Source of the DNA: Pseudopithomyces maydicus
Taxonomy: Eukaryota > Ascomycota > Dothideomycetes > Pleosporales > Didymosphaeriaceae
Length of the DNA stretch: 64,000 bases
NCBI GenBank assembly: GCA_026873275.1
Contig: JANTUC010000007.1
Coordinates: 434,001-498,000, forward strand
Direction: 5' to 3'
The notes beneath the pieces were generated by a model. It was not told where the DNA came from, made no database searches, and saw only the letters and a list, made by a program, of their open reading frames with translations. Both the position numbers and the translations under genes were made by a program. This document shows positions 11,247-22,170 of this stretch, piece by piece; position 1 is the stretch's first letter, and every line of letters begins with the position of its first letter.

Positions 11247-11955
11247 AGCGCTCTGTGAGACAGGCTCGAAACGCAAATGAAAGATAGACTTCTTGATACC
11301 GTTAGCCTTCTATTCCGGAACACAAAGCCTCGCATTTATATGTATATATATACTGTACTGGGCTAAGACTCGATATTTAATTGTCATCCAATTCACAAAT
11401 TCATGCTCAATAATAAATTTTATGCTTAACAAGCCACGTGTGCACGTGCTCGTGCGAAAAGTGTCTGTATATAAGTCATCGACCCTAGGATATGACCCAG
11501 AACGAGCTGTGGGTCAAACGTTAGCGCGCTCACGCCAGCTCCCGAGAAGAACATGTGCAAATGAACTGATGTCAAGCTCAGAGTGGAAGTCAACCATTAA
11601 GCTTGACAATTACAGTGACAGTCTCCCTTGTGTCAATAGCCACGCGTACATACATACACAACTGCAGCACTAGCGACACAGTACCCCTCCTTCTCCACAC
11701 TATCTACGTCCCACGACTTTCCGCTGCAAAGCTAGTACAGCAGCGCATCATCATATGCATTACCACGTGGTACAGACTATCATCGACTGGCTGTTTCTTT
11801 CATCTGATCCGCGTCCGGTGTACCCAAGAACCCCCACACGTTCTCTCCGGCTCCACTTTTAAGCCGCTCTATTCCCGCCATCTCCCTGCTTTCAATTTTA
11901 CCAAGTCTGTATCACAGTGCCTTCTCCACAGTTAAATATCGATCAGCAAGCCATC
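11247..11955. other. intergenic, promoter of the DLH-like gene
   Basis: No gene is seen. The segment contains TspO 3' sequence, AT-rich stretches, a palindromic CCACGTGG core near 11764 and a pyrimidine-rich leader just before the ATG at 11956. Confidence 0.55.
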
Positions 11956-13377
11956 ATGGGTGAAGCGTCTCGTCCCGAGGTTTTGGAGGGTCTGAACATT
12001 CCCAGTGCCCCTCCACAAGAGCTATCCCCGCATTTGACGTTGCAACCGCCACTATCTCGGCGTGGCTCCGGACCGGGCCTTATCTTGGTCGTGGACCATT
12101 ACTCGGAGCTCGATATTAGTGAAAAGTCACTTGATCCACCGCCGATGCAAAAATGGGCTGAAGAAGGCTTCGCTGTCGTGCAATTGAAAGTGCCAGGGAG
12201 GAATGGTGATGGCGGCGAATTCCCCTAGACCGCGCCATCGAGGCGCTTAAGGGATGTGAGCATTGTATCTGGGGAGACGGTATTGGCCTAATTTGTATGT
12301 ACAGTACCGTCAATTTTTCTTTGCATGACCTGTCCATTGCCAACAAGACAGGCTGAACGACATAAAACCATGTTAGAGTCCTGTACAACTAATTGTTAGC
12401 CAGCATATTTAACTCACATACCTTTCTACGTTGAAGAAGCTGCCTATTTCTCACCACACATCAAAGCCCTCATCTCGTACGGCGGCAAGAAATTCACATC
12501 CGTCACCTCGTGCACGAACACAAACGCCACAATGCCACCCCAACTCATCCACATTGCCGGCCCCGAGAGACCCCGACGAGAATCCATGTCTCTTCTACCT
12601 GATACAAACCTCTCGTCTGCTGCCTCACCAGAAGGCTCCGTCAAAATTTTCCGCTACATCAACGCAAAGTGCGAGTCGAAATGGATTTTCCCCGCCGACC
12701 CCGATTACCACAGCACCTCCGCCGGTATTGCACACACACGCAGTCTCGCGTTCCTCAAACCCCTACTCAACGGCCCTTACTTCGACCTCGAAGCCATCTG
12801 GGACGAGCACTGCCTGTACGAATTCGGCGAACGCAACGTAGCGCGCACGATGGCTACCATGGTCGCGCAGCCATACGTTAATCATATTCCCACCCTAACA
12901 GGCGGTATCGGACAAGAGAAGCTGTCGTACTTTTACGCCAACCACTTCGTCCATGCGAACCCCGACGATACCGAGCTCGAGCTTGTTAGCCGCACCGTCG
13001 GCACGGATCGCGTCGTGGATGAGTTCGTGTTCAAGCTTACGCATGATCGCCAGGTGGACTGGCTGCTGCCCGGTATACCGCCAACGGGCAAGTATCTAGA
13101 GATTCCCTTCACGAGCATCGTGGGTATGAGGGGTGATCGACTTTGCCATGAGCACATCCATTGGGACCAGGGCACTGCGATGAGGCAGCTTGGTTTGCTT
13201 CCCGAGTGGCTGAAGTTTCCGTATCCGATCGAAGGGAAGGAGGCGGGTGAGGGGCAGAGATACGAAGTGAGGGCGCCGACTACGGGTGTTGAGACTGCGA
13301 GGAAGCTGGTTGATGAGGGGTCATTGGAGAGTAACGGTTTGATGAAGGCGAAGTGGAGAGAGGTAGAAGATGCGTGA
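11956..13377 (+). CDS. dienelactone hydrolase-like domain fused to an NTF2/SnoaL-like domain (apparent frameshift)
   Basis: Predicted exons are 11956-12294 and 12404-13377, joined as GLI|SYLTHIPFY. The corrected protein would be about 437 residues. The first half (MGEASRPEVLEGL, LSRRGSGPGLILVVDHY, PPPMQKWAEEGFAVVQL) resembles fungal proteins annotated as carboxymethylenebutenolidase. I cannot see the usual Cys nucleophile motif, so catalysis is doubtful. The second half (AGIAHTRSLAFLKPLL, YFDLEAIWDEHCLYEFGER, HEHIHWDQG) looks like an NTF2-like fold. The literal frame stops at TAG 12226-12228, directly after a run of four C (12222-12225). One more C would continue the frame into LDRAIEALKGCEHC, and the exon lengths (339 + 974) are one base short. 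The pathway is unknown; a role in aromatic or lactone metabolism is only suggested by the family name. Confidence 0.75.
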
Positions 13378-13638
13378 CGAGAGAAGTTGTGTAAGGGTTT
13401 TGAGACACTGCTATTATTGAAATTGAAATGAACGTTACTGAAATTCAGACAAAAATTGTTGGTCAGGAAATCATGTCCTTCACTCCCGTGCTGCGCTCAA
13501 TGACTATCGAATCATTTTCAGAATTTGAAACCTATGCATTTTGCCTAATTTTTGCAACAATTTACCGTGTGTGGGCCACATGGAGTCTTTTCTCACCATA
13601 TGAAACGTACCGAGAGGAATGGGCACGAGCTTCTAATT

Positions 13639-14900
13639 TCATAATTTCCCGTTAGACATTCCCTGTACTTCCTTGATCTCGTCAATAATGTCGCTGAAAT
13701 CTTCCTGAAGCTCCTCAATATCGGTCGCAAGGATTCGCTCCACTATCTTCTCCAAACGCATCTCCTGTTGTAGAGTGACCATAGGCGTTTCCCTGAGCAG
13801 AGGGCTGGGAGAGAAAGGCGTAAAGTAGAGATTTCTTTCGTTCATGGCGCATTTCTGAAAAAGTTCGGCTATTTGGCGAATTCCAAAATTGCCGTTTGCG
13901 ATAAGCAGGCCTATCAGCAGGCCTAGTAGGAAGGTTAGAACTGATAGCAACGTTGATTTTTCTGGGACCATGATAACTCTAACAGATCCGATGCATATGA
14001 GCAAAGATCCCACACACGCCAGCCAGTTTAGCAAATCAGCGAGTGTGATGAGTAAAAGGTGATTTATGTGAGCAGGGACCCAAGCCGGCCATCGCTTCCA
14101 CTCATTACAGCGGCGCTTTAGAATGATAAACATGTCATCGTGATGGATCTTCTTAATCCCATGAAATACCTCGCGCGAATGGGTCGGTGCTTGGATGAAG
14201 ATTTGTAGTTGTTCACTGAATTTCTGGCAATTTTCGGATGTAAATCGATAACCTTGGAAAAGGGAGGCAGCCCGTTTCGCTACACGAGGATGAGTCCATG
14301 CAGCCAATAATTCTCGAAGGACAGCTCACCCATAGATGATATCTCCTCATCTTCTAAATACGTGTACGCTTGAGGCTCCAATCTCCATAGTGGTGCGCCA
14401 TTGATAGTTTTCCGCAGCACGCTCCCTTCTTCCACGTTCCATGTGACAAACTTGTCTTGCACTCTTTTAAGTTCGTAAAGCTTCCCTTTGAAGACGTCGT
14501 CCTTATACGACACGAAGATAGCCCAATGCTCAAGTGCTCGCGAAAATGACGTTCGCCACGTCGGTTTCACAAGCGCCATGTACTCCTTTGCACCGATATG
14601 TTCGTTACTCATCAACCCTACGTCTCCTGAATGGAACTGTTCGAGGCTTCTTGTAGCAATGAAAATGGTTCGAATCTTGTGATCTGACAGATAATAGTTG
14701 TAAAACCTATCTGTAATTTTCTCAAGGATAGTTGATATGTTTCGTATGTCATTTGCGATTTTTCGTTGCATTTGCAATTTAAAGAGAAGACATGTTAGTA
14801 TGTCATTTGCTTTTTTTAGTTGCATTTCCAATTCAAAGAGAAAACCTATTAGTAACAGTACCATGTGCCCATAACTAGCCACTTCAATAAGTTTGTCCAT
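13639..14900 (-). CDS. uncharacterised membrane protein (left member of divergent pair)
   Basis: Two exons are proposed, 14900-14330 and 14279-13639 (403 residues). They join two overlapping frames through a 50-base intron with a GTGAGC donor and a GTGTAG acceptor. The start is uncertain: the frame stays open without ATG to about 15066, and a further exon starting at ATG 15196 (MEDPAVAPC) could splice in. Hydrophobic segments are HMVLLLIGFLFEL near the N-terminus and two close helices near the C-terminus (INHLLLITLADLLNWLACVG; LLSVLTFLLGLLIGLLIANG). The region between is charged and may be cytosolic, and the tail is acidic and helical (IEELQEDFSDIIDEIKEV). I recognise no family. The gene is more AT-rich than its neighbours, suggesting an accessory or fast-evolving gene. 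Confidence 0.6.
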
Positions 14901-15255
14901 CTCTGAAAACTTGACAGCGGCCGAAACGACGATCAACAATACTGGCCAAACCCTGTTGGTTCCGACAGGAATCGTTCCAGTCTTTAGATCCTTCTCAATG
15001 TATTGAAGGGAAGGTGTGTTCGTGGAGAAGGTAAGATAAAAGCTAAGCGCCAGATGCCTAATTTTCAGCTACTCTTAGCTGATATCCAATAAAAAGAAGC
15101 ATACATGTCAAGGTTGTGATTGGCTCTGAGTCAATGTGGCCACCCATGCAGGCCTCCTGCCAATAAACTGCAAGGCGCCACCGCGGGGTCTTCCATGGAA
15201 TTCAGCAAATTCGAAGTAAACCCTACGCGTGATTTAGAACACTTTGAGAAGAATC
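14901..15255. other. short divergent intergenic region between two membrane-protein genes
   Basis: This stretch separates the two proposed start codons. It may include an unresolved 5' exon of the minus-strand gene (open frame 15066-14901, ATG at 15196). No other feature is seen. Confidence 0.45.
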
Positions 15256-15968
15256 ATGGCGTTTATATTGAGTTGCTTCCAGTCGAAATATTTGCCGTGG
15301 GCTATAGCATCGTCATCGATGAATAATTTCCTTCACGCCGATGTTAATGAGAAGCAGTCTGCTCTTTGGTTAGAAGGACAGCTACAACAGCTAGGTATCG
15401 TCAATCTCACTGTAAGCCATACTATCAAAACCTCTTATTTGTTACGCTCGTCTGATTGGGATTAGGCTGCACTTATTGCAGGTGTTGTGAGCAGTGCTTT
15501 CTCGTGGCCGACACTTGATTCTGCGCCGTGGACTGTAAAAGCCACATTTTACGCTGCGCTCCTTATGTCACTCGGAGCTATTGCTGCTGGCTCACAACAG
15601 AGTATCTTTCTGAATAGATACGGAAAGGATCCCGCTAGCTTGGCCGAACTACAGCGGCGTTTTAAAGATCAGGCTGGAGATGGAGTCAATCATCTACAAT
15701 TGTATGTATGGCAGACACCGGTGATGTTGTTGAACATCAGCATACTTCTTCTTATCATTGGGATATCGATCCTGGTCTGGGTTAGGGCAGCGGATTCTTT
15801 GAGCTGGGATGAGGACACTAAAGTAAGTATGGAGGGGCGATGGGAGGCCATATTTTCAAAAATCCTTTTGCGCTGACAATGATATAGATCGCTTTCTTTG
15901 CAACCATTGCAGGGGTTTTTACGTTTACGAACTACTTGATAGGTACTTACACCCTGTATAAGCCGTAA
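15256..15968 (+). CDS. uncharacterised small membrane protein (right member of divergent pair)
   Basis: Exons are 15256-15411, 15466-15822 and 15888-15968, all in frame, giving 197 residues. Donors are GTAAGC and GTAAGT, and the acceptors are clean. An N-terminal region with EKQSALWLEGQLQQL precedes three to four hydrophobic helices: AALIAGVVSSAFSW, TFYAALLMSLGAIAAGSQQS, TPVMLLNISILLLIIGISIL and the C-terminal FFATIAGVFTFTNYLIGTY. I recall similar segments in many fungal proteins of unknown function but can name no domain. It sits head-to-head with the minus-strand membrane gene in an AT-rich pocket, so co-expression is possible; this is inference. Confidence 0.65.
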
Positions 15969-16857
15969 GAGTGATCGGGTAAAGTTATTCATTGGATTGT
16001 ATCCCGCATGTCCTGGTTGAGCGGGTCAAGGGGGTCTTTGTGGTCTCAAAGGCTGGCTCAATGCGCGAGGGAACCATGAGACAGACCCTGTTGATTGTGT
16101 TCTAGGGGATGGAGGAGTCGTGGACTCTCAGCAAATTTCGCTCTATTAATCAGCTATATCGCGACTTTCATATGCAAAGATTTCTCTATACATTACTTGA
16201 TCAAAGCTGTAATTGAAAAGAAACGTTGATATTAGATTGTGAACTCGGGGCATCTATGTAACCATAGCTAATGTTGAACGTCCTGGCATACTGCACATTG
16301 CCCCCTCTTATGCAACTACTGCTAGAATTTTTAATGCGCGCTCCTCCGTGGTAGCCGCGCTACAGATAACAATACCCTCTACATAGAGATAGTACCTAAC
16401 ATTAATCACAGTTTATACACGCTAGTGTCCATTTCGGATATAACCGTGGTCGACTTCTTATAAAAGTCAAGCATTGTTCGTGAAACATAGGCGATGGTTC
16501 CACCAATCGAATTAGTGTAGGTGGTATTGTCTAACCCAAAGAAGGTATACGTATATTGCAAGTGCCGAACATTTCCCCAGGTTCCAACCCGAAAAGGCAT
16601 TGAGCAGCGAATCATCGCAATAGACAATGCATAAAACAAATCGCCTTACGGCCTTATAGCCCGGTACGGGGAGTATAGATGACCATACAGCCGTGAATAT
16701 ATCCGTTAACCAGGGTAACAGACCGATCCTAGACATGGAAAGACGTATATATCGCGATGATCTTCGACAGCTCAAATTCTTTTCTGCTTCGGGGCTTCCA
16801 GAGTCTTGAAAACGCCTACATACTTATCCACCCCAGCGTGGGTAGTCACGTCTCGAC
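15969..16857. other. intergenic, promoter of rhamnogalacturonan lyase
   Basis: This is AT-rich sequence with only short frames on either strand. It should contain the regulatory region of the lyase gene; no specific activator site is claimed. Confidence 0.55.
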
Positions 16858-18612
16858 ATGCGATTCCTCGCAGTCCTCTCCGCCCTCTTGCTCGCCCCTG
16901 CAGCGGTTTCTGCAGCATGGGGCTACACGGATGACGGAAAAAACTATGTCATTGATACCAACGCAAATCTTGTGGTCAAAGTCAGCAAGACCAATGGCGA
17001 TATGAATTCAATCAAGTACCGGGGTGTCGAGTATACTGGCCAGGGCGGAAAGTACTCACACGTGGAGAGCGGTCTCGGTGCATCTACCGTCACTATCCAA
17101 CAGTATACCAGCCCGGCAAATATAATCAAGGTGACAGTCAAGTATGGAACGTTGATCCACACCCTCGTCTTTCGCTATGGTAACGCAAATGTGTACATCT
17201 TCATGAACAAGGTGGATACTAGTGTTACCGTCTCTCGCTACATCGTCCGTATTCCACCCAACATCTTCTCGAACAACCCTGATGTAGACACCGACTGGGT
17301 TCCTGATGGCGCTGCTGCTATTGAATCCGGCGACATCAACGGCAGTGGAGGAAAAACCTGGAGCAAGCACTATTCAGGCAAGCTGTACGGTCGTACCATG
17401 GATTACGACTACGTAGGCTACACCAACAATAACGTCGGCATGTACCTACTGCGCTCGAACCACGAAAAGGCCTCCGGTGGTCCATTTTTCAGAAGTCTCG
17501 TTCGCCGTGGTGGATCTGGTGGACCCGATCTCTATGACATCTATCACTACAACATGGGTAGGTTCCATCCTTTTCCGTACTACCTCGACGAATTGCCTTG
17601 TTAAAATTAAACAGGTCACACCGACGTGATGCGTCTCGGTCTTCAAGGTCCCTCAGTCCTCCACTTCACCGACAATGGTGCCGCTCCTAACGCCAACCTT
17701 TTTGCCCGCAAAGCGGATTGGGGGTGGTTTGACAGCCTTGGAATAGCAGGTTGGGTACCGCAGTCTCAGCGCGGTGCTGTTGCCGGTGTTGGCCTCAGCA
17801 ACATGAAATCCGGCTTCCAGTACGTCGTTGGATTGAAGAACAATGCCGCCCAGTACTGGACTACTGCTACTGGAGCGTGGAACATAGGCGGTGTTCTGCC
17901 TGGCACATATACTTTGACTGTGTACAAGGGTGAATTGGAAGTGCACACCTCGTCGGTTTCAATCACTGCTGGGGCTACCACGACAAGGAATACGATCACT
18001 TGCGTTGATCCTCAAGATACTGCTGCCATCTGGAGAATCGGAGACTGGGATGGTGAGTATATTAGTGCACGCTCTCAGCTATACTGATCGCTAACTCGTC
18101 TCGCAGGTACCCCCAAGGGCTTCCTAAACTTCCTCGACACCCCAATGAAGCCAACCTACATGCACCCCTCAGACACCCGTCTTTCTAACTGGGACGCCAC
18201 CAACTTCATCGTCGGCAACAGCCAAGCCTCCAACTTCCCCGGCTACATGTGGAAAGACATCAACAACGACCACATCGTGTACTTCAAAGTCAGTGCCGAC
18301 CAGCTTACCAAGGGCGCGAAGATCCGCGTCGGTGTCACCGAAGGCATGGCTGGAGGACGCCCTACCGTCGTCGTAAACAGTTGGAGTGCTGCGCTTCAGT
18401 CGGACAAGGGTCAAGGAGACACCAGATCTCTTACGGTGGGCACGTATCGTGGTAATAACTATATTTACGAGTTCACGGTGCCGCAGTCAGCTTGGATCCA
18501 GAACACGGGTGAATACCAGGTTTTGAAGATAAGCGTTATATCTGGGAAAACAGCGACGGGGTACTTGTCTCCTGGTATGTCTCTGGATGCCATCGATATG
18601 GTTGCAGTTTAG
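16858..18612 (+). CDS. secreted rhamnogalacturonan lyase, polysaccharide lyase family 4
   Basis: Exons are 16858-17557, 17615-18052 and 18107-18612 (547 residues), in frame through two short introns (57 and 54 bases). A signal peptide is clear (MRFLAVLSALLLAPAAVSAA). The N-terminal beta-sandwich catalytic domain follows (FRYGNANVYIFM, VSRYIVRIPPN, GGKTWSKHYSG, VGMYLLRSNHEKASGGPFFR). Next come a middle fibronectin-like domain (GVLPGTYTLTVYKGE) and a C-terminal jelly-roll (IWRIGDWDGTPKGF, GMSLDAIDMVAV). This is the three-domain layout of RglA-type PL4 enzymes, which cut the rhamnose-galacturonate backbone of pectin by beta-elimination. Lys in TWSKHYSG is a likely catalytic residue by analogy. 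The gene indicates growth on plant cell wall and is complete with no frame problem. Confidence 0.93.
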
Positions 18613-18757
18613 GGAATCATAGCAAGACCTGCACTTCCATAGTCTTATAGTCCATCAAATTCAAGCTCGGATTGAGTTTACACAGCTGAATCGAAGTTCA
18701 TTCGTACCGACCACTAAACTATAGTATATATAAAAAGAATATCTATAAGAAACCGAA

Positions 18758-20782
18758 TTAAGACGGCCCACTTTTGACCATGTACCCAGGAACCCGCCCT
18801 TCCACATCGCTATCACTCTGCTCGAACCTCTCGACCGACTTGACGTACCCCGACTGCGCGACCCCTGGATCCGTCGGCCCTAATACCTTGATACTCCTCT
18901 TCAGTTTATCCTGCCTTGCCTCCATTGCGCGTCGTCGCCGGGACTCCTTCGCCTTCTCGATGAATTTAGGTGTATAGCGATGCTCAGCGCTCTTATCAGA
19001 AGCACGCATGTAGTCTACAGACTTTGAAGAAAGCGGCGGCGCCTGCGTGGGCGAGGGCGGTATCACCGGTGGAGGTGGAGGCAGCGCAGGCGGCGATATA
19101 TTCTGGGCCAGGGCATGGTTTGTGTTTGAGCGATGGGAGTTCGAAGATCCCACCGACGTACGATATGCGCTTCGCATTGCGACTGGTACGGTTGCTGGTG
19201 ATTGCGAAGTGTGGCTGTTACAGGAAGAGCGGTGGTCTGAATTGGTGTGCGAGTAGTCGCTTCCGAACTGGGAGCTGTTGCGCGTATGTTGAGATGTAGG
19301 GGATTTGTCGCTGCGGATGTCGGACTTGGATGCTGGAGAGGGCGAGTGTGTTCTTACCACAGCTAGTCCCCCTGGTAGCCGTATCAGAGGACTTGGCTGT
19401 GGTGGAGTCGCTTCTGGGGGTGATTTCACGGAGACATTTCTTTTGTGCTTCTTCCCAAACTTGATCGGTCTACTTGATGGGAAGAATTTCGAGAAACGGA
19501 GTTCATCTTCTAGGGATCGATCCGACTCCAGGCTTGATGTCTGTTTTGTTCTGGGGTGGTGACGCCCTTTCGTCATGCCATCTTCCTTGTTTACATCCAG
19601 AGCACCAAATCGATGAGCCAAAAGCGTCGATAATCGTTTGTGCTTGCTCCTCAACCCAGAACCTGAAGATTCGTCCACATCCCTATTTCGAGACCGGCTA
19701 CGAGGCGTGGTTTGGCCAGAGGTTTTCTGCCACGATAGCGGTCGAGGTATCAACCCATGCTCTCGATGCACAGGTCTCGATTTTGAACCTCCGATCTGAG
19801 CGTCGTACACTTGATGAGCCCCTCCAGAGCTAAGCACTTCTTGTGCACGCACGTTCATTTCTTGATACTGGTCGGCGAGCATGTCATGGTAGTCCTGAGA
19901 GAAGCTCAGCTCGCGCGTCTTGTCATCCATTTCTTCATCCTCCCAGCTATCATCAGACAAAGGACTGCCCTTGTTCAACGATTGAAGCTTCTTGCCTCGC
20001 AGATACGTTCTATCTGTACGTTGTCTTCCCCGCTGATTGGAGTCTGACGCATCAAGACCCAGTGATGCGAAGGCCTTCTCCTTCGTGGACGCATCCGAAT
20101 CCGTGCGCGATAGTGATTCCGCCTGGAACTTGTCCATCCCGCTAGGTGAACCATCTGCTCTCCGATTGTCTGGTGGTGGTTTGTTCTCGGTAAATTGATT
20201 TTGGGCAGGTGGCGCGGGTAACGGCATTCCTGGAGGAGTGCCTGGCGGAGCCAAATCTGAACTGCCAGTCGTGCGCTCATAAATTGGTAACAGCCGGGTG
20301 GGAGGCGGAGGAGCACTTGGAGCTATCCATGCCATTGGTTCTGTCTCCATACCTGGCAAACCGGGCGATGGCTCAGGAATAAGTGGAGCGAAGCCCCGGG
20401 GCGCAGAAGTGGGAGCAGAGAGTGAAGGCGCAGACATTTCACTTGCGCTGCCGTTATACCACTCTGCTGGCGCTTTCCAGGAGGCTACACTTGGGTTTCT
20501 ATTTAGGGCCGAGCGATCTGCGACAGGACGTGGATGAGCCAGTTGTCTGTCCGAGGGTGTCGAAACCCAAGGGGCTGGAGTAAGTGGCAAGGATGGGAAA
20601 GACTCCTCTGTCTCCGTGGGATGGGGAGGTGTCGTCCGAATGAATGACTTGAAAGAGCGGACGGGACGTTCCATTCCTTCAAGAGATGTGGAAGAATTAT
20701 TCTTTTCCTTGAAGTGCGTCCGCATTTGGCTCGGTTCGTCCCTTGGGGTTCGCGTGCAGCAACGTAGGACGGCATACCTCAT
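18758..20782 (-). CDS. hypothetical intrinsically disordered protein, Ser/Pro-rich
   Basis: This is a single uninterrupted frame of 674 codons from ATG at 20782 to TAA at 18758. No folded domain is recognisable. The protein is dominated by Ser, Pro, Arg and Asn and has proline runs (PPALPPPPPVIPPSPTQ, APPGTPPGMPLPAPP). It also has basic patches (KKHKRNVSVKS, SKHKRL), an acidic patch (SDDSWEDEEMDD) and a basic predicted helix near the end (KFIEKAKESRRRRAMEARQDKL). Such layouts are common in fungal cortical, signalling and scaffolding proteins, but I assign no function. Its 3' end lies 145 bases from the convergent lyase gene. Confidence 0.7.
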   Translation of the reverse strand: MRYAVLRCCTRTPRDEPSQMRTHFKEKNNSSTSLEGMERPVRSFKSFIRTTPPHPTETEESFPSLPLTPAPWVSTPSDRQLAHPRPVADRSALNRNPSVASWKAPAEWYNGSASEMSAPSLSAPTSAPRGFAPLIPEPSPGLPGMETEPMAWIAPSAPPPPTRLLPIYERTTGSSDLAPPGTPPGMPLPAPPAQNQFTENKPPPDNRRADGSPSGMDKFQAESLSRTDSDASTKEKAFASLGLDASDSNQRGRQRTDRTYLRGKKLQSLNKGSPLSDDSWEDEEMDDKTRELSFSQDYHDMLADQYQEMNVRAQEVLSSGGAHQVYDAQIGGSKSRPVHREHGLIPRPLSWQKTSGQTTPRSRSRNRDVDESSGSGLRSKHKRLSTLLAHRFGALDVNKEDGMTKGRHHPRTKQTSSLESDRSLEDELRFSKFFPSSRPIKFGKKHKRNVSVKSPPEATPPQPSPLIRLPGGLAVVRTHSPSPASKSDIRSDKSPTSQHTRNSSQFGSDYSHTNSDHRSSCNSHTSQSPATVPVAMRSAYRTSVGSSNSHRSNTNHALAQNISPPALPPPPPVIPPSPTQAPPLSSKSVDYMRASDKSAEHRYTPKFIEKAKESRRRRAMEARQDKLKRSIKVLGPTDPGVAQSGYVKSVERFEQSDSDVEGRVPGYMVKSGPS

Positions 20783-22170
20783 CGCGAAGCTCTTCTAGAA
20801 GATTTGTGGAAACAAAGAAAGTAGATGGGGCACGTGGCGGTGGTCATAAACAGCGATAGCGGCAACATTCCTATGCTAGAACAAAGACATTAGGGACGTT
20901 ACCTTTTGAGGAATGTAGAGTGACATACGAATGCAGTATCAGTACCTACCAACAGTCTAGTGTAAAGCAGATAGAACACTGTTAGAGTTTGAAATGTACG
21001 CTTCGATCTTCTGGGCGAATAACCGAATACACTAGATGGCACAGCTCCAATAGAAAGATTTTCGGTGTTGACCCACGTAGGTATGATGTATTGTTAGCTA
21101 GCGAGAGTTTCACCCGCGATAACACTAACAAAGCAACCTAGCATGTCGAAATTATATACCTAGCCATCGTATATATGCTTGCGAAGTGATTTCAGGAAAA
21201 ATCAGAGTGAACTGATAACCTTTGCATGACATTGATGGGCACTGGAACGTTCCGTCTGCTTTTGGCCTACTACTGAGCAAGTACATGTATGGGCGTCTTC
21301 CACTGTCCATATTAGCAAATTCATCAGCATACACTCAACACACCTGGGCACCGTCCCGAACGCGTCGCACGAAATACTCAATGCTGAGAACGCAAGGCGC
21401 AATATCAAACGCTTCCGAGTCGTTGGTCATAGCCTATAGTTGTAGAATGCAGGTCACGAATTATATTTCAGGTATTCTCCGATGAATAACAACTGCAGTT
21501 GACTTTGAGCCTCACCAAGTTATTAGTCTAGCGATATGGGCTGCATCGGAAAATATATTCTGAAAAGCATGACACTACGAGTTCATTCTCTCGTACGCAA
21601 ATCGGCTCACGGCCGACATAGCGATGGCGCGCGGTGCAATATCTAGCCGAATGCGCTCTGCGCGCCAGACTAACACATCTAGGCAAGGCACCCAAAGAGT
21701 TGTCCCGAGCCCCGTGCTGTTGGATGAGTAAACTCCACATCGCGTCCGCCTGCCTATACTGGATTTGGTCGCTCAGCGGACCTGTAATCATCCCATGTAC
21801 CGTCTCCAACAGAGAGACATGCCAACAAGGATTCCGTCTCCACTCTGTATGGCCTTTGACAGCCGTCCCGGAGACATTCAGCTAGAGGTCATCCCGCCTA
21901 TTAAAGTTGTCCCAACTCCCGCCATGGGGTGCATATTCAGGATCGTTGACTGTGTCCCGAAACCCAGTTCCGTTGTCGGGTGATAATATATCTAGGTACT
22001 ATATCTTGCGCTCACGTCTTTCGGCCTGGAACTCGTTTATCGCATACATCTCAAACTCCACGCACGAGCGTAAACGGTTCTCATCATATTACCACTTCTC
22101 GCTAGAGTTATCCACGTAACATACTCAACTTCTAACTGACCCAACTTTGGATCCCATCCATTCCGTAAGG
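20783..22170. other. divergent intergenic region, no gene seen
   Basis: About 1.4 kb separates the disordered-protein gene and the MFS gene. Only short frames without domains are present. It is AT-rich for the window and presumably carries both promoters. Confidence 0.6.

Noticed and set aside
15120..15326. 68-codon plus-strand frame upstream of the small membrane-protein gene
   Set aside because: It overlaps the real first exon in another frame and shows no domain or splice link.
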